Positions 1 to 13,062 of a DNA stretch of 64,000 bases are shown in pieces; position 1 is the stretch's first letter; every line of letters begins with the position of its first letter. This DNA is from Manihot esculenta (taxonomy: Eukaryota > Streptophyta > Magnoliopsida > Malpighiales > Euphorbiaceae), in the NCBI RefSeq assembly GCF_001659605.2, contig NC_035162.2, positions 30,694,153-30,758,152 on the forward strand, written 5' to 3'. The notes below the pieces were generated by a model. It was not told the DNA's origin, made no database searches, and saw only the letters and a program-made list of their open reading frames with translations. The translations under genes were made by a program, and so were the position numbers.

Positions 1-239
1 TAGAAAAAGTGAGAAGGGAAAGAAATGGAGATAGCGTTCTTGCATGGGTGAGCTTTAATTTATCCTTTTTATTTCTTAAATTTAGCCTTTAAGGGGTAAT
101 CTTGTCATTAAAAAAATTAACAGTAAATCTTATTTTTAACAGAAGAATCATTTTATTTAACGGATTTAAAATTTAAGGATTTAATTATTAAGTCTGGAAT
201 TATCTTGTAAATTACCCAATTTTTTTTTCTATTAATTAG

Positions 240-364
240 TCAGCGTTCACGACCCAAGGGCACAATCCCTTCCCTCCGTACAAATACAAGGCCAGTGAGA
301 CTCCGATTAAGCTTATTTTATTTTCTAGGGTTTCTGCCGGCCGTCTCCCAGAGGAGCTGTTGCC
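240..364 (+). promoter_or_regulatory. RPL10: RPL10 promoter end and 5' leader with telo-box
   Basis: This is the GC-richer, pyrimidine-rich stretch just before the RPL10 start codon. TAGGGTTT at 326-333 is the reverse complement of the telo-box AAACCCTA, which is common close to transcription starts of plant ribosomal-protein genes. The leader then runs through CTGCCGGCCGTCTCCC to the ATG at 365. No clear TATA box is visible. The exact transcription start is not determined. Confidence 0.55.
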
Positions 365-2592
<2,228 letters not shown>

Positions 2593-3173
2593 GTAGTTGC
2601 TTCTGCCGAAAAATTACCCTTTGAAAAGCTTTGTTTCCATTTCTTGAAGACTTGTATTGTTGGATGTTATTTTTATTATCATATGCTAGTGCACTATCCA
2701 AAGTTTATTTTGAGGATGTAATATGAATTTCTTGTGATCATTGTGGTTTAAATTTTTGGGTCAAAGGTGGTGTTTTATTGTGTCCCCCTGCATGGCATTA
2801 CTATAACCAATTTACATTAGGGGTTGTGTGGTTTCGAACTGAACATCCGAATTGTTAAGAATCGGACAAAACTAAACTTATTTTAGGGTATTGGTTTGGT
2901 TTTGATTTTTAATTAACTGTATTGGAACTGTCTGAGTGGTATTGTATTGGAATAAAACGGAGAATTGATTTTTTAAATATGTTTTTTCTTCACTTCTTTA
3001 GGTATAGTAATACTTGTGTGCATATATATGTATATGCACTAGTACTATAATGTGAATATTATAATTATTATATTAAACATCTTAATTATGAACATTTATA
3101 AATTTACTGACTCCTATTATCTCATAATTTTTTTCACCTTTTTCTTTTTATTGTCTTAAAGTTATTATTTTTA
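2593..3173. other. RPL10 3' flank and AT-rich spacer
   Basis: Holds the 3' UTR (probably to about 2720) and then AT-rich sequence. I see no gene. The stretch at 2820-2960 contains GTTTCGAACTGAAC-type words loosely like hAT subterminal sequence, but not enough to call an element. Confidence 0.5.
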
Positions 3174-3567
3174 TTCACTTTTTTTATTATCTTAAAATTA
3201 TTATTTATTTTTTTTATATTATAGTAAAATATAAATGGACTATTATGTTTTTATTTATTTATTTTTATTTTTAAAATAATCCTTTATTAATTACTATTTT
3301 TTTAAATAAATATTCAAAATATCTTTTAATATTTAATAAAATTTAATATTTTTAAAATAAATATAATAAATTCACTTTTTTTATTATCTTAAAATTATTA
3401 TTTATTTTTTTTATATTATAGTAAAATATAAATGGACTATTATGTTTTTATTTATTTATTTTTATTTTTAAAATAATCCTTTATTAATTATTATTTTTTT
3501 AAATAAATATTCAAAATATCTTTTAATATTTAATAAAATTTAATATTTTTAAAATAAATATAATAAA
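3174..3567. repeat. 197-bp tandem duplication, two copies
   Basis: Copy 1 (3174-3370) and copy 2 (3371-3567) match base for base at an offset of 197, with about one mismatch seen (ATTACTATT versus ATTATTATT). The unit is almost pure A+T. The near identity points to a recent replication-slippage or unequal-exchange event. Confidence 0.9.
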
Positions 3568-3906
3568 AAAATTATTTTTTTAATAAGTGTGAAAAAGTAA
3601 AATAGATAAAAGTAAGAGAATGGAAGTGTAAAATAGAATAAAAGGAATATTATTTTATTTATGTTTTTAATAATTTTAATTATAAATATAATAAATAGTT
3701 TTTATTTTTTAATATATTTAATCATTCACTGAACCTATCCAGTAACCTAATTAAAAAGTAACTAAAGTATATATTAAATGATATATTTATACTACTTTAA
3801 AATCAAGAAGCGAAATGAACCGTAACTAAAGAAATTGAGAAATTCTTTGAATTGCATCCTCTTAATCTAGATGGTCAATTATATTTAATATTGGTACTAT
3901 TTATCA
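3568..3906. other. AT-rich spacer
   Basis: Low-complexity AT-rich sequence with no supported gene. The left edge of the copia LTR downstream may lie within it, but no matching 3' LTR is available to fix the border. Confidence 0.4.
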
Positions 3907-4215
3907 GAAAGTAAAATGGCGTAGGTCGAACGTTCTTTACGTTTTCAAAAGATTAGGTTAAACGATCACTTTAGCAAATCAGGTTGAACGACTTTTTAGA
4001 ATGGATGATCACTCTAGGTTGGACGATTACTTCAATAGATTAGGTCGAGCGATCACTCCAGTAGATCAAGTCGGACGAATTCTCAGATCGGACGACCATC
4101 CTAGTTCGGACAATCACTCCAACAAATTAAGTCGAACGATTATTCCAAATGACCGGATTAGACAACTATTCCAGAAGAGACGACTATTCCAGAAGATCAG
4201 GTTGGATAGACATTT
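3907..4215 (+). repeat. Degenerate GGTCGAACGATCACTCC-type repeats in copia LTR
   Basis: About ten diverged units of roughly 25-35 bp share the words AGGTCGAACGATCACTCCA and CAGTAGATCA (3924, 3954, 3979, 4009, 4041, 4068, 4128 and others). They lie in what would be the U3 part of the decayed copia LTR. Spacing is irregular. An open frame across them (4001-4231) is a by-product of the repeat and not a gene. Confidence 0.6.
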
Positions 4216-4437
4216 CAGAATACTTATTTAATTTTTCTTTGCCAATTACACAAAAATAACATAATAATATTCTCTCTCCTAACTCATATGTTTTTTGCTG
4301 TAACAATAGCTGTATATTATGATGTATACATTTTCAAAATAGTCGATAGAGCTGTATATAAATACATTCTTCTCAAAAATAAAAATTGAGCGAGTATTGC
4401 CTCAGTCTTTCTATTTTGATTAAGTCCTTTTTGTTTC

Positions 4438-4450
4438 ATGGTACCAGAGC
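4438..4450 (+). other. Primer-binding site, copia remnant
   Basis: TGGTACCAGAGCA directly follows a CA that can end the LTR (TTTCA at 4437). It resembles the complement of the initiator-Met tRNA 3' end used by most copia elements. Confidence 0.7.
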
Positions 4451-4509
4451 ATACATGTGCTATATTTCATTTCTAATCCTGCTCTTTCTTCTCTTTCTTC
4501 GTCACTTAA

Positions 4510-6100
4510 ATGACAAAAGAATTACTCAGAGAAACAACCTTAGAAATCGTGAATCAAAATAAAAATGAAAAAGAGAATGATAGTGATTTCCTCAGGCTTC
4601 AAAATTCAGATAATCAAGGAATGAAACTGGTTAGTGCTCCTCTTGTTAGGAAAAATTATCTATTATGGAGTAGATCTATGATGATTGCTCTAAAGGTCAA
4701 AGATAAACTTGATTTTATTGATGGTACCTTCGAAATGCCACCTGCTAGGTCTTAAAATTTAGAAAAATAGAGGAAGATGGATAATATGATCACTACATAG
4801 ATATTAAATTCATTGTCAAAGGAACTAATTGATGCATTTATATATGTACCATCTTCTCAAATACTCTAGGAAGAAATTAAGAGAAGATTCAAACAGAGTA
4901 ATGTGCCTCTTCTCTATCAGATCAAGCAGGAGATAAGTTCCCTCACTCAGGCTAATACCTTTGTCATGATTTATTTTACTAAAATGAAAAGATTGTGGGA
5001 TGAATTAACTAGTTTAAAGCCCTTACCCATATGTGAATGTGGTATATCCAAACAGTTGGATGAAATTTGCAAGGAGGATAAATTGATTCAATACTTGATG
5101 GGCATAAATGGTAGCTACGATCAAGTTAGAAATCAAATCTTACTTCTGGATCTCCTCCCAAGTCTTAACAAAGCTTACTCAATAGTGGTTGGAGTGAAAA
5201 AACATAGATAAATACACAGTGACACAGTGAGAGACTTTAACTTTGGTCATAATGATTAGAAACCAACCACAGATCGGAAAAATTCAAAGTAAGAAAAAGG
5301 AATGGGGCAGAAAAGAGAATAGAACTTGTGATTATTGTAAAGGCAATGGTCACACAAGGGAAGCATGTTTTAAGCTTCATGAGTATCCAGAATGGTTCAC
5401 CGAGCTGAAATAAAAGAAGATGAAAGGAAAAAGGGGTGATTGCTGCAAGTGTGCAAGAAAACACGACGGATGCTGATGATAAAATCGATGACAAACAAGA
5501 AGGCAATCGAGTGAATTGGGAAAATAGAATCCAGCAGGAGGTGGTAAGATATATGCAGAATCAAAATTCAGTCACAAATAAGGCAAGCTATGGCAACTTC
5601 TCAGGATTTACATGTAAGGATACTGGAGGCTACCCTACTAGCAGACCTAGTAAAAATTATGTATGGATAATAGACTCGGGTGTGTCAACTCATATGTATA
5701 GTGACCTATCTTTATTTCATACTATTTCTGCAATACCAAATAAAAACACCATAACTCTACCCGATAGAATATCCAAGTATGTTCACTATTTTGAAACTAT
5801 TAGATTTTCACCCAAAATAATTCTATACAATGCTTTTTACGTTCCTCATTTTAAATAAACTTACTTTCAGTCAGTAGCCTTTCTAAATTCTCTAAGTTAA
5901 CAACAAAATTCTCTTTTAAAACCTACTTTATACAGGATCCAATAACTAAAGAGGTGCTGACTGAAGAAAAATAGCATGAGAAACTCTATATTCTAGTAAA
6001 TAAAACTCTTACTAATAGTGGTATAGTTTGTGACTCTAACACTGATTATATTTCAGCTACCAAGTTAAACTCCATGCATGAAAGAAATTAAGTTTTCCAG
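4510..6100 (+). pseudogene. Copia gag-protease pseudogene
   Basis: Gag begins at the ATG at 4510 and shows the copia gag signature LVSAPLVRKNYLLWSRSM and KDKLDFIDG (about 4630-4730). After stops and frame breaks it continues at 4903-5211. A CCHC zinc knuckle, CDYCKGNGHTREAC, lies near 5330-5370. The protease active-site region reads WIIDSGVSTHM near 5660-5690, with Val where Ala is usual. A GAG-pre-integrase-like tail (EEKxHEKLYIL) is readable near 5960-6000. Several stops and frameshifts make it non-functional. Function is inferred from motifs only. Confidence 0.8.
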
Positions 6101-7391
6101 CTGAGGTGCATTGTTGTTTTATTGAATTATTTTTTGAGTTAAAAGAACATATTTAAAATTTTTTAAATCATATATTTAAATCTAAAGCTAAAAATGCTAA
6201 TGCAACCTAAGATTATTCTATCAGGTAGTATAAGCATCCTCTTGAAAGTCTTCACTATGGTGGTAGCATGGTTTGGAAAATAATTTCTTTATAGATCATA
6301 TAAAAATGATTTTAAAAAAATTTTAAAAACCCTTTTAAATTTTAATGTGAAATTTAGAGAACAAACTACAATTGCCTGATGGGTCACTAAGGAGAAGAGA
6401 TTTTAGGAAGAAAAAAAAAACCATTATACACGACAACTCTTTTGTATTATAGAATAAAAAAAATAAATAAACAGTATAATAAAAAAAAATAAAATAAAAA
6501 TCAACTCAAATTTTTTACCTTTTCAAATAAAAAATAAATAGATTATAATAATAACCAAAAAAATTCTAATTGATATTACCGTTATATTATATAATTTCTT
6601 CGTTAAAGAGAGAGCTCTTTGATGATAGCGGGCATTCTAATTTCAAAATTTAACAATGTAATTTTTTAATCGAATTTATTTTGGTCAAATTGGATTCTTG
6701 TGTTTCAATGGATTTATATTTATTTTAGATTTTAGAAACTTCTTAGACTCTTATGCTTTTTAGGCTAATTTATTTATATCAAATTATATGTCATCCTTGG
6801 CTAACATTTTCTCGAACTTTAGTTAGAATTGAGTATTTTCATTTTAAGATTAAATATGCATAACTTATATATGTTCTATAATTATATTATTTAATATATT
6901 TATTAAATAAAACAAATAATTTTTTTAATTTTTAAAAAATAGCAACAACTTAAAAAAGTTATTTATAAACGTATTAAATACATGTATATCATATCCCACA
7001 TCAAAAAACTCTGAAGTAGAATAAGTCTTTTTTTAAATAATAAAAAATAGAGGCAAGTACATAGGGTTGACATGACAAATATTAGAGGAGAATAAGATTT
7101 AAGAAGATGAGAATTGTCATCCCATATCAATAATCCATGAGAAACTTTTAGAAAAGAAGGTGGAGTTGCATATCAATAGAGATTTTTTATTTTTTATTTT
7201 TATTTTTTTAAGTTATAAGACATTTGAACTAAAAAGGTTTAATTTGATTTATTTATTTTTTATATAAAAATAAATTAATAAATAATTCAAATTGAAGTTT
7301 AAAAATATTTAGCTCATCAAAATTTGAAAACCTGTTTATTAATAGATTCAAAAGTTAACTTGTGCTTGTTTAACTAAAATTATATAATTTT
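6101..7391. other. AT-rich sequence, nothing recognised
   Basis: More than 1.2 kb of AT-rich DNA without a supported frame. CATCCCACATC and CATCCCATATC words at about 6990-7120 resemble words seen in plant LTR-type repeats, but no paired ends were found. Confidence 0.4.
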
Positions 7392-7627
7392 TGTTGACTT
7401 ATAAGTTTTGGAAGAGTTTGATTTTGATGATACCAAAACTTAATAAATTATATTTAGTTAACCATTTTTAGTATTGAAAGTGAAATATCTGGAAAATATT
7501 GGAGATTTAAGAAAACTCTACACATCGGAAAAATAAAGACTTATATGTCAACACAAGATAAATCAAAAAAAGAAGAAGAAGTATAGAAAGGTATCTCCAA
7601 GATTTATTGTAAAAGAGTGAGCGAGTA
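7392..7627 (+). repeat. 5' LTR fragment of the SIRE-type element
   Basis: TGTTGACTTATAAG at 7392 starts about 235 bp that align with the 3' LTR from 26313: shared blocks around GATTTTGATGATACC, CTACACATCGGAAA, TATGTCAACACAAGAT and TTATTGTAAAAGAGTGAG. It stops abruptly at about 7627 and joins pol directly, so some 970 bp of LTR plus the 5' internal region are deleted. Confidence 0.85.
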
Positions 7628-8013
7628 AATGTTGCTTTTATCTCAAAATTAGAACCAAAATCTTTTGAAGAAGTCTAAAATGATGAAAGCTGGATTTTTA
7701 CAGTGCAAGAAGAATTAAATCAATTTGAAAAAAATAAGGTTTGGAAACTTGTTCCAAAACCTAAAAATCAATCTATCATTGGTACTAAATGAGTTTTTTG
7801 AAATAAAATGGATGAAAATGGAAATGTTGTTAGAAACAAAGCTAGATTAGTAGCTCAAGGATACAATCAAGAGGAAAGAATAGATCTTGATGAAACTTTT
7901 GTTTCGCTTGCTAGAATTGAAACTATTAGGACGTTTTGTGTTTTTGCTTGTTTTAAAAATTTCTTGTTATTTCAAATGGATGTTAAAAGTGTCTTTTTAA
8001 ATGGTTACATAGA
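7628..8013 (+). pseudogene. SIRE-type reverse transcriptase, segment 1
   Basis: Start of copia reverse transcriptase: LEPKSFEEV, then QEELNQFEKNKVWKLVPKPK, NKARLVAQGYNQEE and FQMDVKSVFLNGYIE. In-frame stops occur where Trp and Arg are usual (TGA codons near 7790 and 7800), so it is dead. The frame breaks off at the hAT insertion after GYIE and resumes at 12926. Confidence 0.85.
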
Positions 8014-8150
8014 ACCGAACCGAACCGATAAAATCGAAAACCGAATTGTTAAAATTTTAAAAACCGAAAAAACAGATTATGAAGATATAATCGAACCGAA
8101 TCGAATCGATAAAAATCGGTTCGGTTTGATTCGATTTGATTCAAATTGAA
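8014..8150. repeat. hAT left subterminal repeat cluster
   Basis: Repeated ACCGAACCG, ATCGAACCGAATCG and TCGGTTCGGTTTG words in both directions. Clusters like this near hAT ends are typical transposase-binding regions. That binding role is inferred. Confidence 0.65.
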
Positions 8151-8554
8151 ATCTGTAATTTTTTTTAATTTTTTATTTCTAATTTCAACAAAATAATTTA
8201 ATAAACATTCTACATAAATTTATCAATACATATTGTCTGAATACACAATGATAATACTTAAAAAGTCCATATAAAATTTAAAAGTACGTATAAAATCAGA
8301 ATTCCACATAATAAATTCGCCACAACATATTAAATCCACAACAGTAAATTCACAACAAAATATCATTCCACAAATAACTTTTAACAATATATTAAATCCA
8401 CAACAGCCTTCAACAACATATCTGAATCTGATCCCACAAAATGTTGAGTTGAAGCATATTTAAAAAACTGAAATCTGCACACAAAAAATATTTAAAAATC
8501 ACCTTAATTCCTTATCATCAAATAAATTTAAATTCTCAATAGTTAATCTTACAT

Positions 8555-10781
8555 CTATGAGGTAGGAGTAGAGCATGATCCACCTAAACCATAGGTGATT
8601 CCAACAGACGGTAATTCTACAAATAATAATAAGCTAAAAAATTAATATATATATATATATATATATAATATATAAATATTGAAATTAACACAAACATGAA
8701 AATGTATATAACATACCTTCTTCAAGCTTTTCAAGTTCCTCTAGATTTTCCTCAACATTTACTTGAACATTTGATGGACGAATCTAATCTTGCACACATA
8801 TCAGGCTCTCAATAATTTTAGGAGTCAGGGAACTCCTAAAGGAATCTAGCACTCTTCCACCAGTACTGAAGGCACTCTCTAAGGCAACTGTAGAAACTGG
8901 AATTGCTAATATATCTCTAGCCATTTTTCCTAAAATAGGAAACCTTTCAGAATTTATTTTCTATCATTTCATGACATCAAAATCCTCCTTTTCCTCCTGA
9001 ATTGCCTCACTTAGATACACTTCTAACTCTGTTTTTGAATTAAACCCACCAGATTCCTCCAATTTCTGCTTCTTGTAGTGATGCTTTAAAAAGAATTTAG
9101 GCTTAGGGTTTATTGAACTGGTAGTAGTGCAACTCCCACTTAATTGTTGTGAACTATTATTATTGAATTGCTCAACATCAGGTTGATACATTTTTTTATA
9201 TTCATTAAATAAATCAAACAAACAACTCTTGACATTATTGAATAGCTCTACACCTTTCTCTTTACCATACATTTGGGAGAAAGAATACTCCATAAACTCA
9301 AATTTGTCACGAGGGTCAAGAACAAGAGCAAAATAGATAATTTTATTCATTTTATCCACATCTCCCCAATACTTGTTAAATTTAACCCTCATTCTTTCCC
9401 CCATAGATTTCATATCAAGATTATTACTATTAATCCATTGGTTTAAAATAAAGGCTAAGTCACTAACCTCACTGAAAAATATGTTTGATGTGACATACCT
9501 AGAGCCCGAAATACGCAAAGTGAGCTCATAAAAATGAGCCAACATATCTGCCATCTTCCTAACTTGTGTCCAATCATAATAGTCAGGTATGCCATTCTCT
9601 CCCATATTAATCTTAAACATAGGATCTTGTGACTCGTACCTCTCAAATGCCCTTTCATATTTTTGAGCTGTATTCAACATCAGGTACGTTGAATTCCATC
9701 TAGTTGGCACATCTAAACATAATGAAGATTTGCTTTCAATTTTTTCATAAAGCACACACTCCTTAAATCTCTTCAACCTAGCTGGAGAACTCCTGATATA
9801 TCTTACTGCATCTCGTACTTTCATCACTGAATCATTCACATCTTTTAAGCCATCCTGGACAACTAAATTGATAATATGTGCCATACATCTCATATGCAAG
9901 TAAGTAGAGTTAGCAACACTAACACCCCAATTAGCAAGCTTCTTTTTCAAATAAGATATGGCTACATCATTAGAACTAGCATTATCAATTATAATAGTGA
10001 ACACTTTATCTAACCCCCACTCTAGCAAGCAAGTCTCAATTGCTCTACCTACTGCTTCACCTTTATGACTTGAAATGGGACAAAAACTAATGATTCTCTT
10101 ATGCAACTTCCAATCATTGTCAATTAAGTGAGCAGTTATGCACATGTAATTAATGCGTTGCAATGATGTCCATGTATATGTAGTAAGACTCACTCTTTGA
10201 CAATTTTTCTTAAAAAAAGACTTCAATTTTGATCTCTCCTCAATAAAAAAATAATAACAATCACGTGAAATTGTCCAACGAGAGGGAATCCTAAACCTTG
10301 GAAAAATTACTCTCATGAAGCTTCTAAAACCTTCTCCTTCTACAAATCTAAAAGGCAATTTATCAATGATTATCATATGGACAAGGGTCTTCCTAATTGC
10401 ATTTTCATCATACTTCCAAGTAGTAAGAGTGCCTAAATCATTCACATCATTGTCACTTGCATTTTTTTGCAATGATAATTGTGCTTGTCTAGTCTCAATG
10501 GAATGTGTGTGCTTTTTGCATGAATTAAGGTGATTCCTAAGTGCAGTGGTTCCGTTTCTCTTTGGATCACAATAAAATTCCTTTTTATAATAATTACACT
10601 TACCTTTTAATTCACCTTCACTATTGATGAATTTTGTGAAGTGATCCCAAACTGCAGACCTTGGCTTTACTGGTTTTCTCTTTGCTTTTGATGATGTGGT
10701 TATTTCTGTTGAAGTGTCAGTACTAGTTTGATTCGAATCACTAGTACTATTTTGAAGCATCTGATCATTTTGTGACTCCAT
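8555..10781 (-). pseudogene. hAT transposase, inactivated in the dimerisation domain
   Basis: Minus strand, start MESQNDQMLQ at 10781, chosen because TTTTTTAG just upstream looks like a splice acceptor. Exon 1 runs to 8717 and exon 2 is 8616-8555 (GTATGT donor, TTTGTAG acceptor), keeping frame and ending GLGGSCSTPTS. Domains: BED zinc finger (about residues 45-90), an RNase H-like catalytic region with IIIDNASSND and MRCMAHIINLVVQDGL, a DUF4413-like middle part, and the C-terminal hAT dimerisation motif ALESAFSTGGRVLDSFRSSL. Tandem TGA-TAG codons replace the usual Trp-Trp at about 8963-8968, and a TAG replaces Trp downstream near 8787. The BED finger reads CNYYKK, so its second Cys is Tyr. 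All four changes are G-to-A on the coding strand. The protein would lack the dimerisation region. Confidence 0.9.
8617..8716 (-). other. hAT transposase 3' intron with (TA)n microsatellite
   Basis: Intron between the two transposase exons, inferred from GT-AG sites and frame continuity. It contains an (AT)n run at about 8645-8667. No other content was seen. Confidence 0.7.
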
Positions 10782-10805
10782 GATTCTCCTAAAAAATAAC
10801 AACAA

Positions 10806-11390
10806 TATTCAATTGGACATAAGCTTAATTAATAACAATATAAAAAAAAGGAATTGGAAATAATATTTTTTCTTACAAATAATACATACTAAACATACAA
10901 GTTTTATAGCAATTATTGTCTATGTTAATTTTGCTAACTGCACCTCTATATTAGTGAATGAAAGTGGCTAAACAGTCTGAAATAATATATACAACTTCTA
11001 AAGAAACTGCACTTATAGTACCTTGTTTGAGACAATCCCCAGGGCATGTGCAATGTGCACTATTAAGATTCTCTACCACAACAATTCCAATCTAAAATCT
11101 AAATACTTGAGAAGAAGAAACTTATCAAGTTCTCTAACATTCTTATTGAACTTTAGTTCTTTATAGAGTTGATGACATTCAGGTCTAAATCAAATACACA
11201 CAACACGAAAGGGTGGAGGAACATTAATTCCCCTTTGTTTTAATGGCATTTAGGTTTGGTGCTTTGATTTCATCTAATATCTCAGCAATGAGCAAAAGTA
11301 TTAAATATCAAAGTTGCCAAACTGACTTTAAGAGATCAATTAGATGGGAAAGAAAAATTCAAACTTCCTCTAGCAAAGGGCCTAACTGAC
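10806..11390 (-). other. hAT internal non-coding region
   Basis: Lies between the transposase start and the myosin fragment. No exon or other gene was recognised. On the minus strand it would be part of the transposase 5' intron. Confidence 0.45.
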
Positions 11391-12060
11391 CTCTCCAGCG
11401 TAATGATGAATGCCAAAAGCCCCCCCTCTTTCAGCTTTAAAGCAAGGACTACTGCTCAAGTGCTGCTTAAGCTTATTGGCAAGAGTCAAATCAGTGGCAT
11501 TGGGGAAATTTGATTCCTCATCCAACAAAGATAATAACCCGAAATGTTTCTGCATAAATAACACAATGGTCAATGGATGGGATGAGTGACCATTTTAAGC
11601 ATAAACCAAGAAACCTAAAGAAATAGAAAAATGCAACAACTGATATCATCCAATAAAAAAATCATACACTTGCTGAATAGCTCATACAATATGGCACCAC
11701 AAACCAAAAGTATACTAATATTAATCTGCCATATATTGATAATCATATGTAAAGCAACCAAAATGAAGAACCCAAACAACTTATAACATAAAGCTGCACA
11801 TAAACACTACAGAAAAGGTGCATCCATGATCCATTAAAATACCTTCTCAAAGAGGTTTAAGTATTATTGGTTGTCAGCAAAATTCCACTTCTAAGTATAC
11901 TAATATTAATCTACCATATATTGATAATCATATGTAAAGCAACCAAAATGAAGAATCCAAACAACTTATAACACAAAGCTGCACATAAACACTACAGAAA
12001 AGGTGCATCCATGATCCATTAAAATACCTTCTCAAAGAGGTTTAAGCATTCTTGGTTGTC
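11391..12060 (-). pseudogene. Captured plant myosin motor-domain gene fragment
   Basis: Inside the hAT element, on the same strand as the transposase. Exon B (11549-11391, 53 codons) has a TTATGCAG acceptor and a GTCAGT donor and encodes GLLSLLDEESNFPNATDL then CFKAERGGAFGIHHYAGE, the motor-domain signature of plant myosins (class VIII-like). The end of the preceding exon appears twice, at 12060-12028 (DNQECLNLFEK) and at 11889-11843 (a copy with a frameshift and stop), each followed by a GTATTTT donor. LFEK then KHFGLL is the normal order of adjacent myosin exons. Introns are retained, so genomic DNA was captured, not cDNA. It is a fragment only and cannot make a motor. Confidence 0.85.
11709..12060. 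repeat. 185-bp tandem duplication around the myosin exon end
   Basis: 11709-11893 and 11894-12060 align at an offset of 185. Both contain AGTATACTAATATTAATCTG/AC, the intron and the end of the myosin exon. A few substitutions separate the copies. The duplication arose after the capture. Confidence 0.9.
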
Positions 12061-12758
12061 AAAAAATAAAAATAAAAATGAAAATCACATGCATCATAAA
12101 AGAGTTCAATCACCAACCACTGAAGTTGCTAAACCCCTATAGAAAAAGCTTAAAATTTATACATTGAACCTAATTTTACAACACCACACAAGAATAAAAA
12201 ATAAAAAAAATAGAAACTTCACATTTAAAATGAGGAGGACGGATCTACCTCAAATTAATAAGCTAATAGAAGAGATCACTGAAAGAGGACAGACAGTCGA
12301 TGATCGGTGGCGAAACTCAGCAAATCAATAGGGAGGGAGGGAAAGAGATCGATAGGGAGTGATTCGTGACTTCATTCAGCAGATCGACGAAAAAGAGGAC
12401 ACTGAAAGAGGACTGAAAGAGGACAGACAGTCAACGGTCAGTGACGACGCTCAGCAAATCGACGGGAAAGAGGTTGATGGTCGACGAGAAAGAGATTGAC
12501 GATCGACGTGAAAGAGAAAGAGATTAATGGGATTTGATGATTGATTTGTTAGGGATTCCACTATGAGAGTGTGGAGAGGCTAGGGGGAGGAATCAGGAGA
12601 ATAGGGGTTCAGGGGGGGAATCGGGAGATTGGAGAATGTAGAGAACGCCTGGGGCCAAAAGGGATGGAGGGGGTTAGGGTGTTGGGTTGGGTACGAGAGG
12701 CCAGGGGGAGGGGGAGGGCTCGGAAATGGGCTTGGGCCTAGCCACTAAATTAGTTTTT
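12061..12758 (-). other. hAT 5' region, probable promoter and leader
   Basis: On the minus strand this is the region upstream of the transposase. 12240-12500 carries degenerate repeats of GACGAGAAAGAGATTGACGATCGAC type (minus-strand CTCTTTC/CGTCGATC words), like a pyrimidine-rich 5' leader. A GAGGTAGATCC word near 12245 could be a splice donor. Promoter role is inferred from position. Confidence 0.4.
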
Positions 12759-12912
12759 TCAGTTTGATCGGTTATTTAACATGTTTAAACCGAACCGAAC
12801 CAAAAATCAAATAATTTTAAATATATTAACCGAACCAAACCGATCATTCCGATTAACCGAACCGATAAACCGAAATCAACCGGTTCGGTTCAATTTTTCA
12901 ATTTAGACCGAA
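12759..12912. repeat. hAT right subterminal repeat cluster
   Basis: Several AACCGAACC, GATCGGTT and CCGGTTCGGTT words, mirroring the left subterminal cluster. Confidence 0.65.
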
Positions 12913-12925
12913 ATATGCTCTCCCC

Positions 12926-13062
12926 TACATAGAAGAAGAGGTTTATGTGGCACAACCCCCAGGATTTGAATATTCAATTTTTTTAAAATTATGTCTTTAA
13001 ACTTTCAAAAACTCTTTATGGTTTAAAGCAAGCTCCTAGAGCTTGGTATGAAAGATTGAGCA
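12926..13062 (+). pseudogene. SIRE-type reverse transcriptase, segment 2
   Basis: Continues the copia RT: EEVYVAQPPGFE, then after a one-base frame change LYGLKQAPRAWYERLS. It is cut at 13062 by Tekay I. The last five bases, GAGCA (13058-13062), are the target-site duplication. Confidence 0.88.

Larger units (their letters stand above)
3907..6100 (+). mobile_element. Decayed Ty1-copia element, 5' portion
   Basis: Remnant of a copia retrotransposon in plus orientation. In order it has: an LTR tail with a TATA-like TATATAAAT at 4356-4364; a primer-binding site TGGTACCAGAGCA at 4438-4450 (initiator Met tRNA type, one base off the usual TGGTATCAGAGC); broken gag; a zinc knuckle; the start of protease; and a GAG-pre-integrase-like stretch. 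Integrase, reverse transcriptase and 3' LTR are absent. The LTR left edge is not determined, so 3907 is a nominal start. Confidence 0.75.
8014..12925 (-). mobile_element. hAT-superfamily DNA transposon inside the copia RT gene
   Basis: About 4.9 kb, flanked by the 8-bp direct repeat TACATAGA (8006-8013 and 12926-12933), the hAT target-site length. Joining the flanks restores the copia frame GYIE/EEVYVAQPPGFE, which proves an insertion. Inside are a minus-strand hAT transposase gene, a 5' leader near 12240-12640 and subterminal GGTTCGGTT/AACCGAACC clusters at both ends. The right end reads GCTCTCCCC. The left end starts ACCGAACCG without the matching GGGGAGAGC, so the left terminal inverted repeat is missing or very diverged. 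Confidence 0.9.

Noticed and set aside
4001..4231. 76-codon frame
   Set aside because: Follows the degenerate LTR repeats only and has no recognisable domain.
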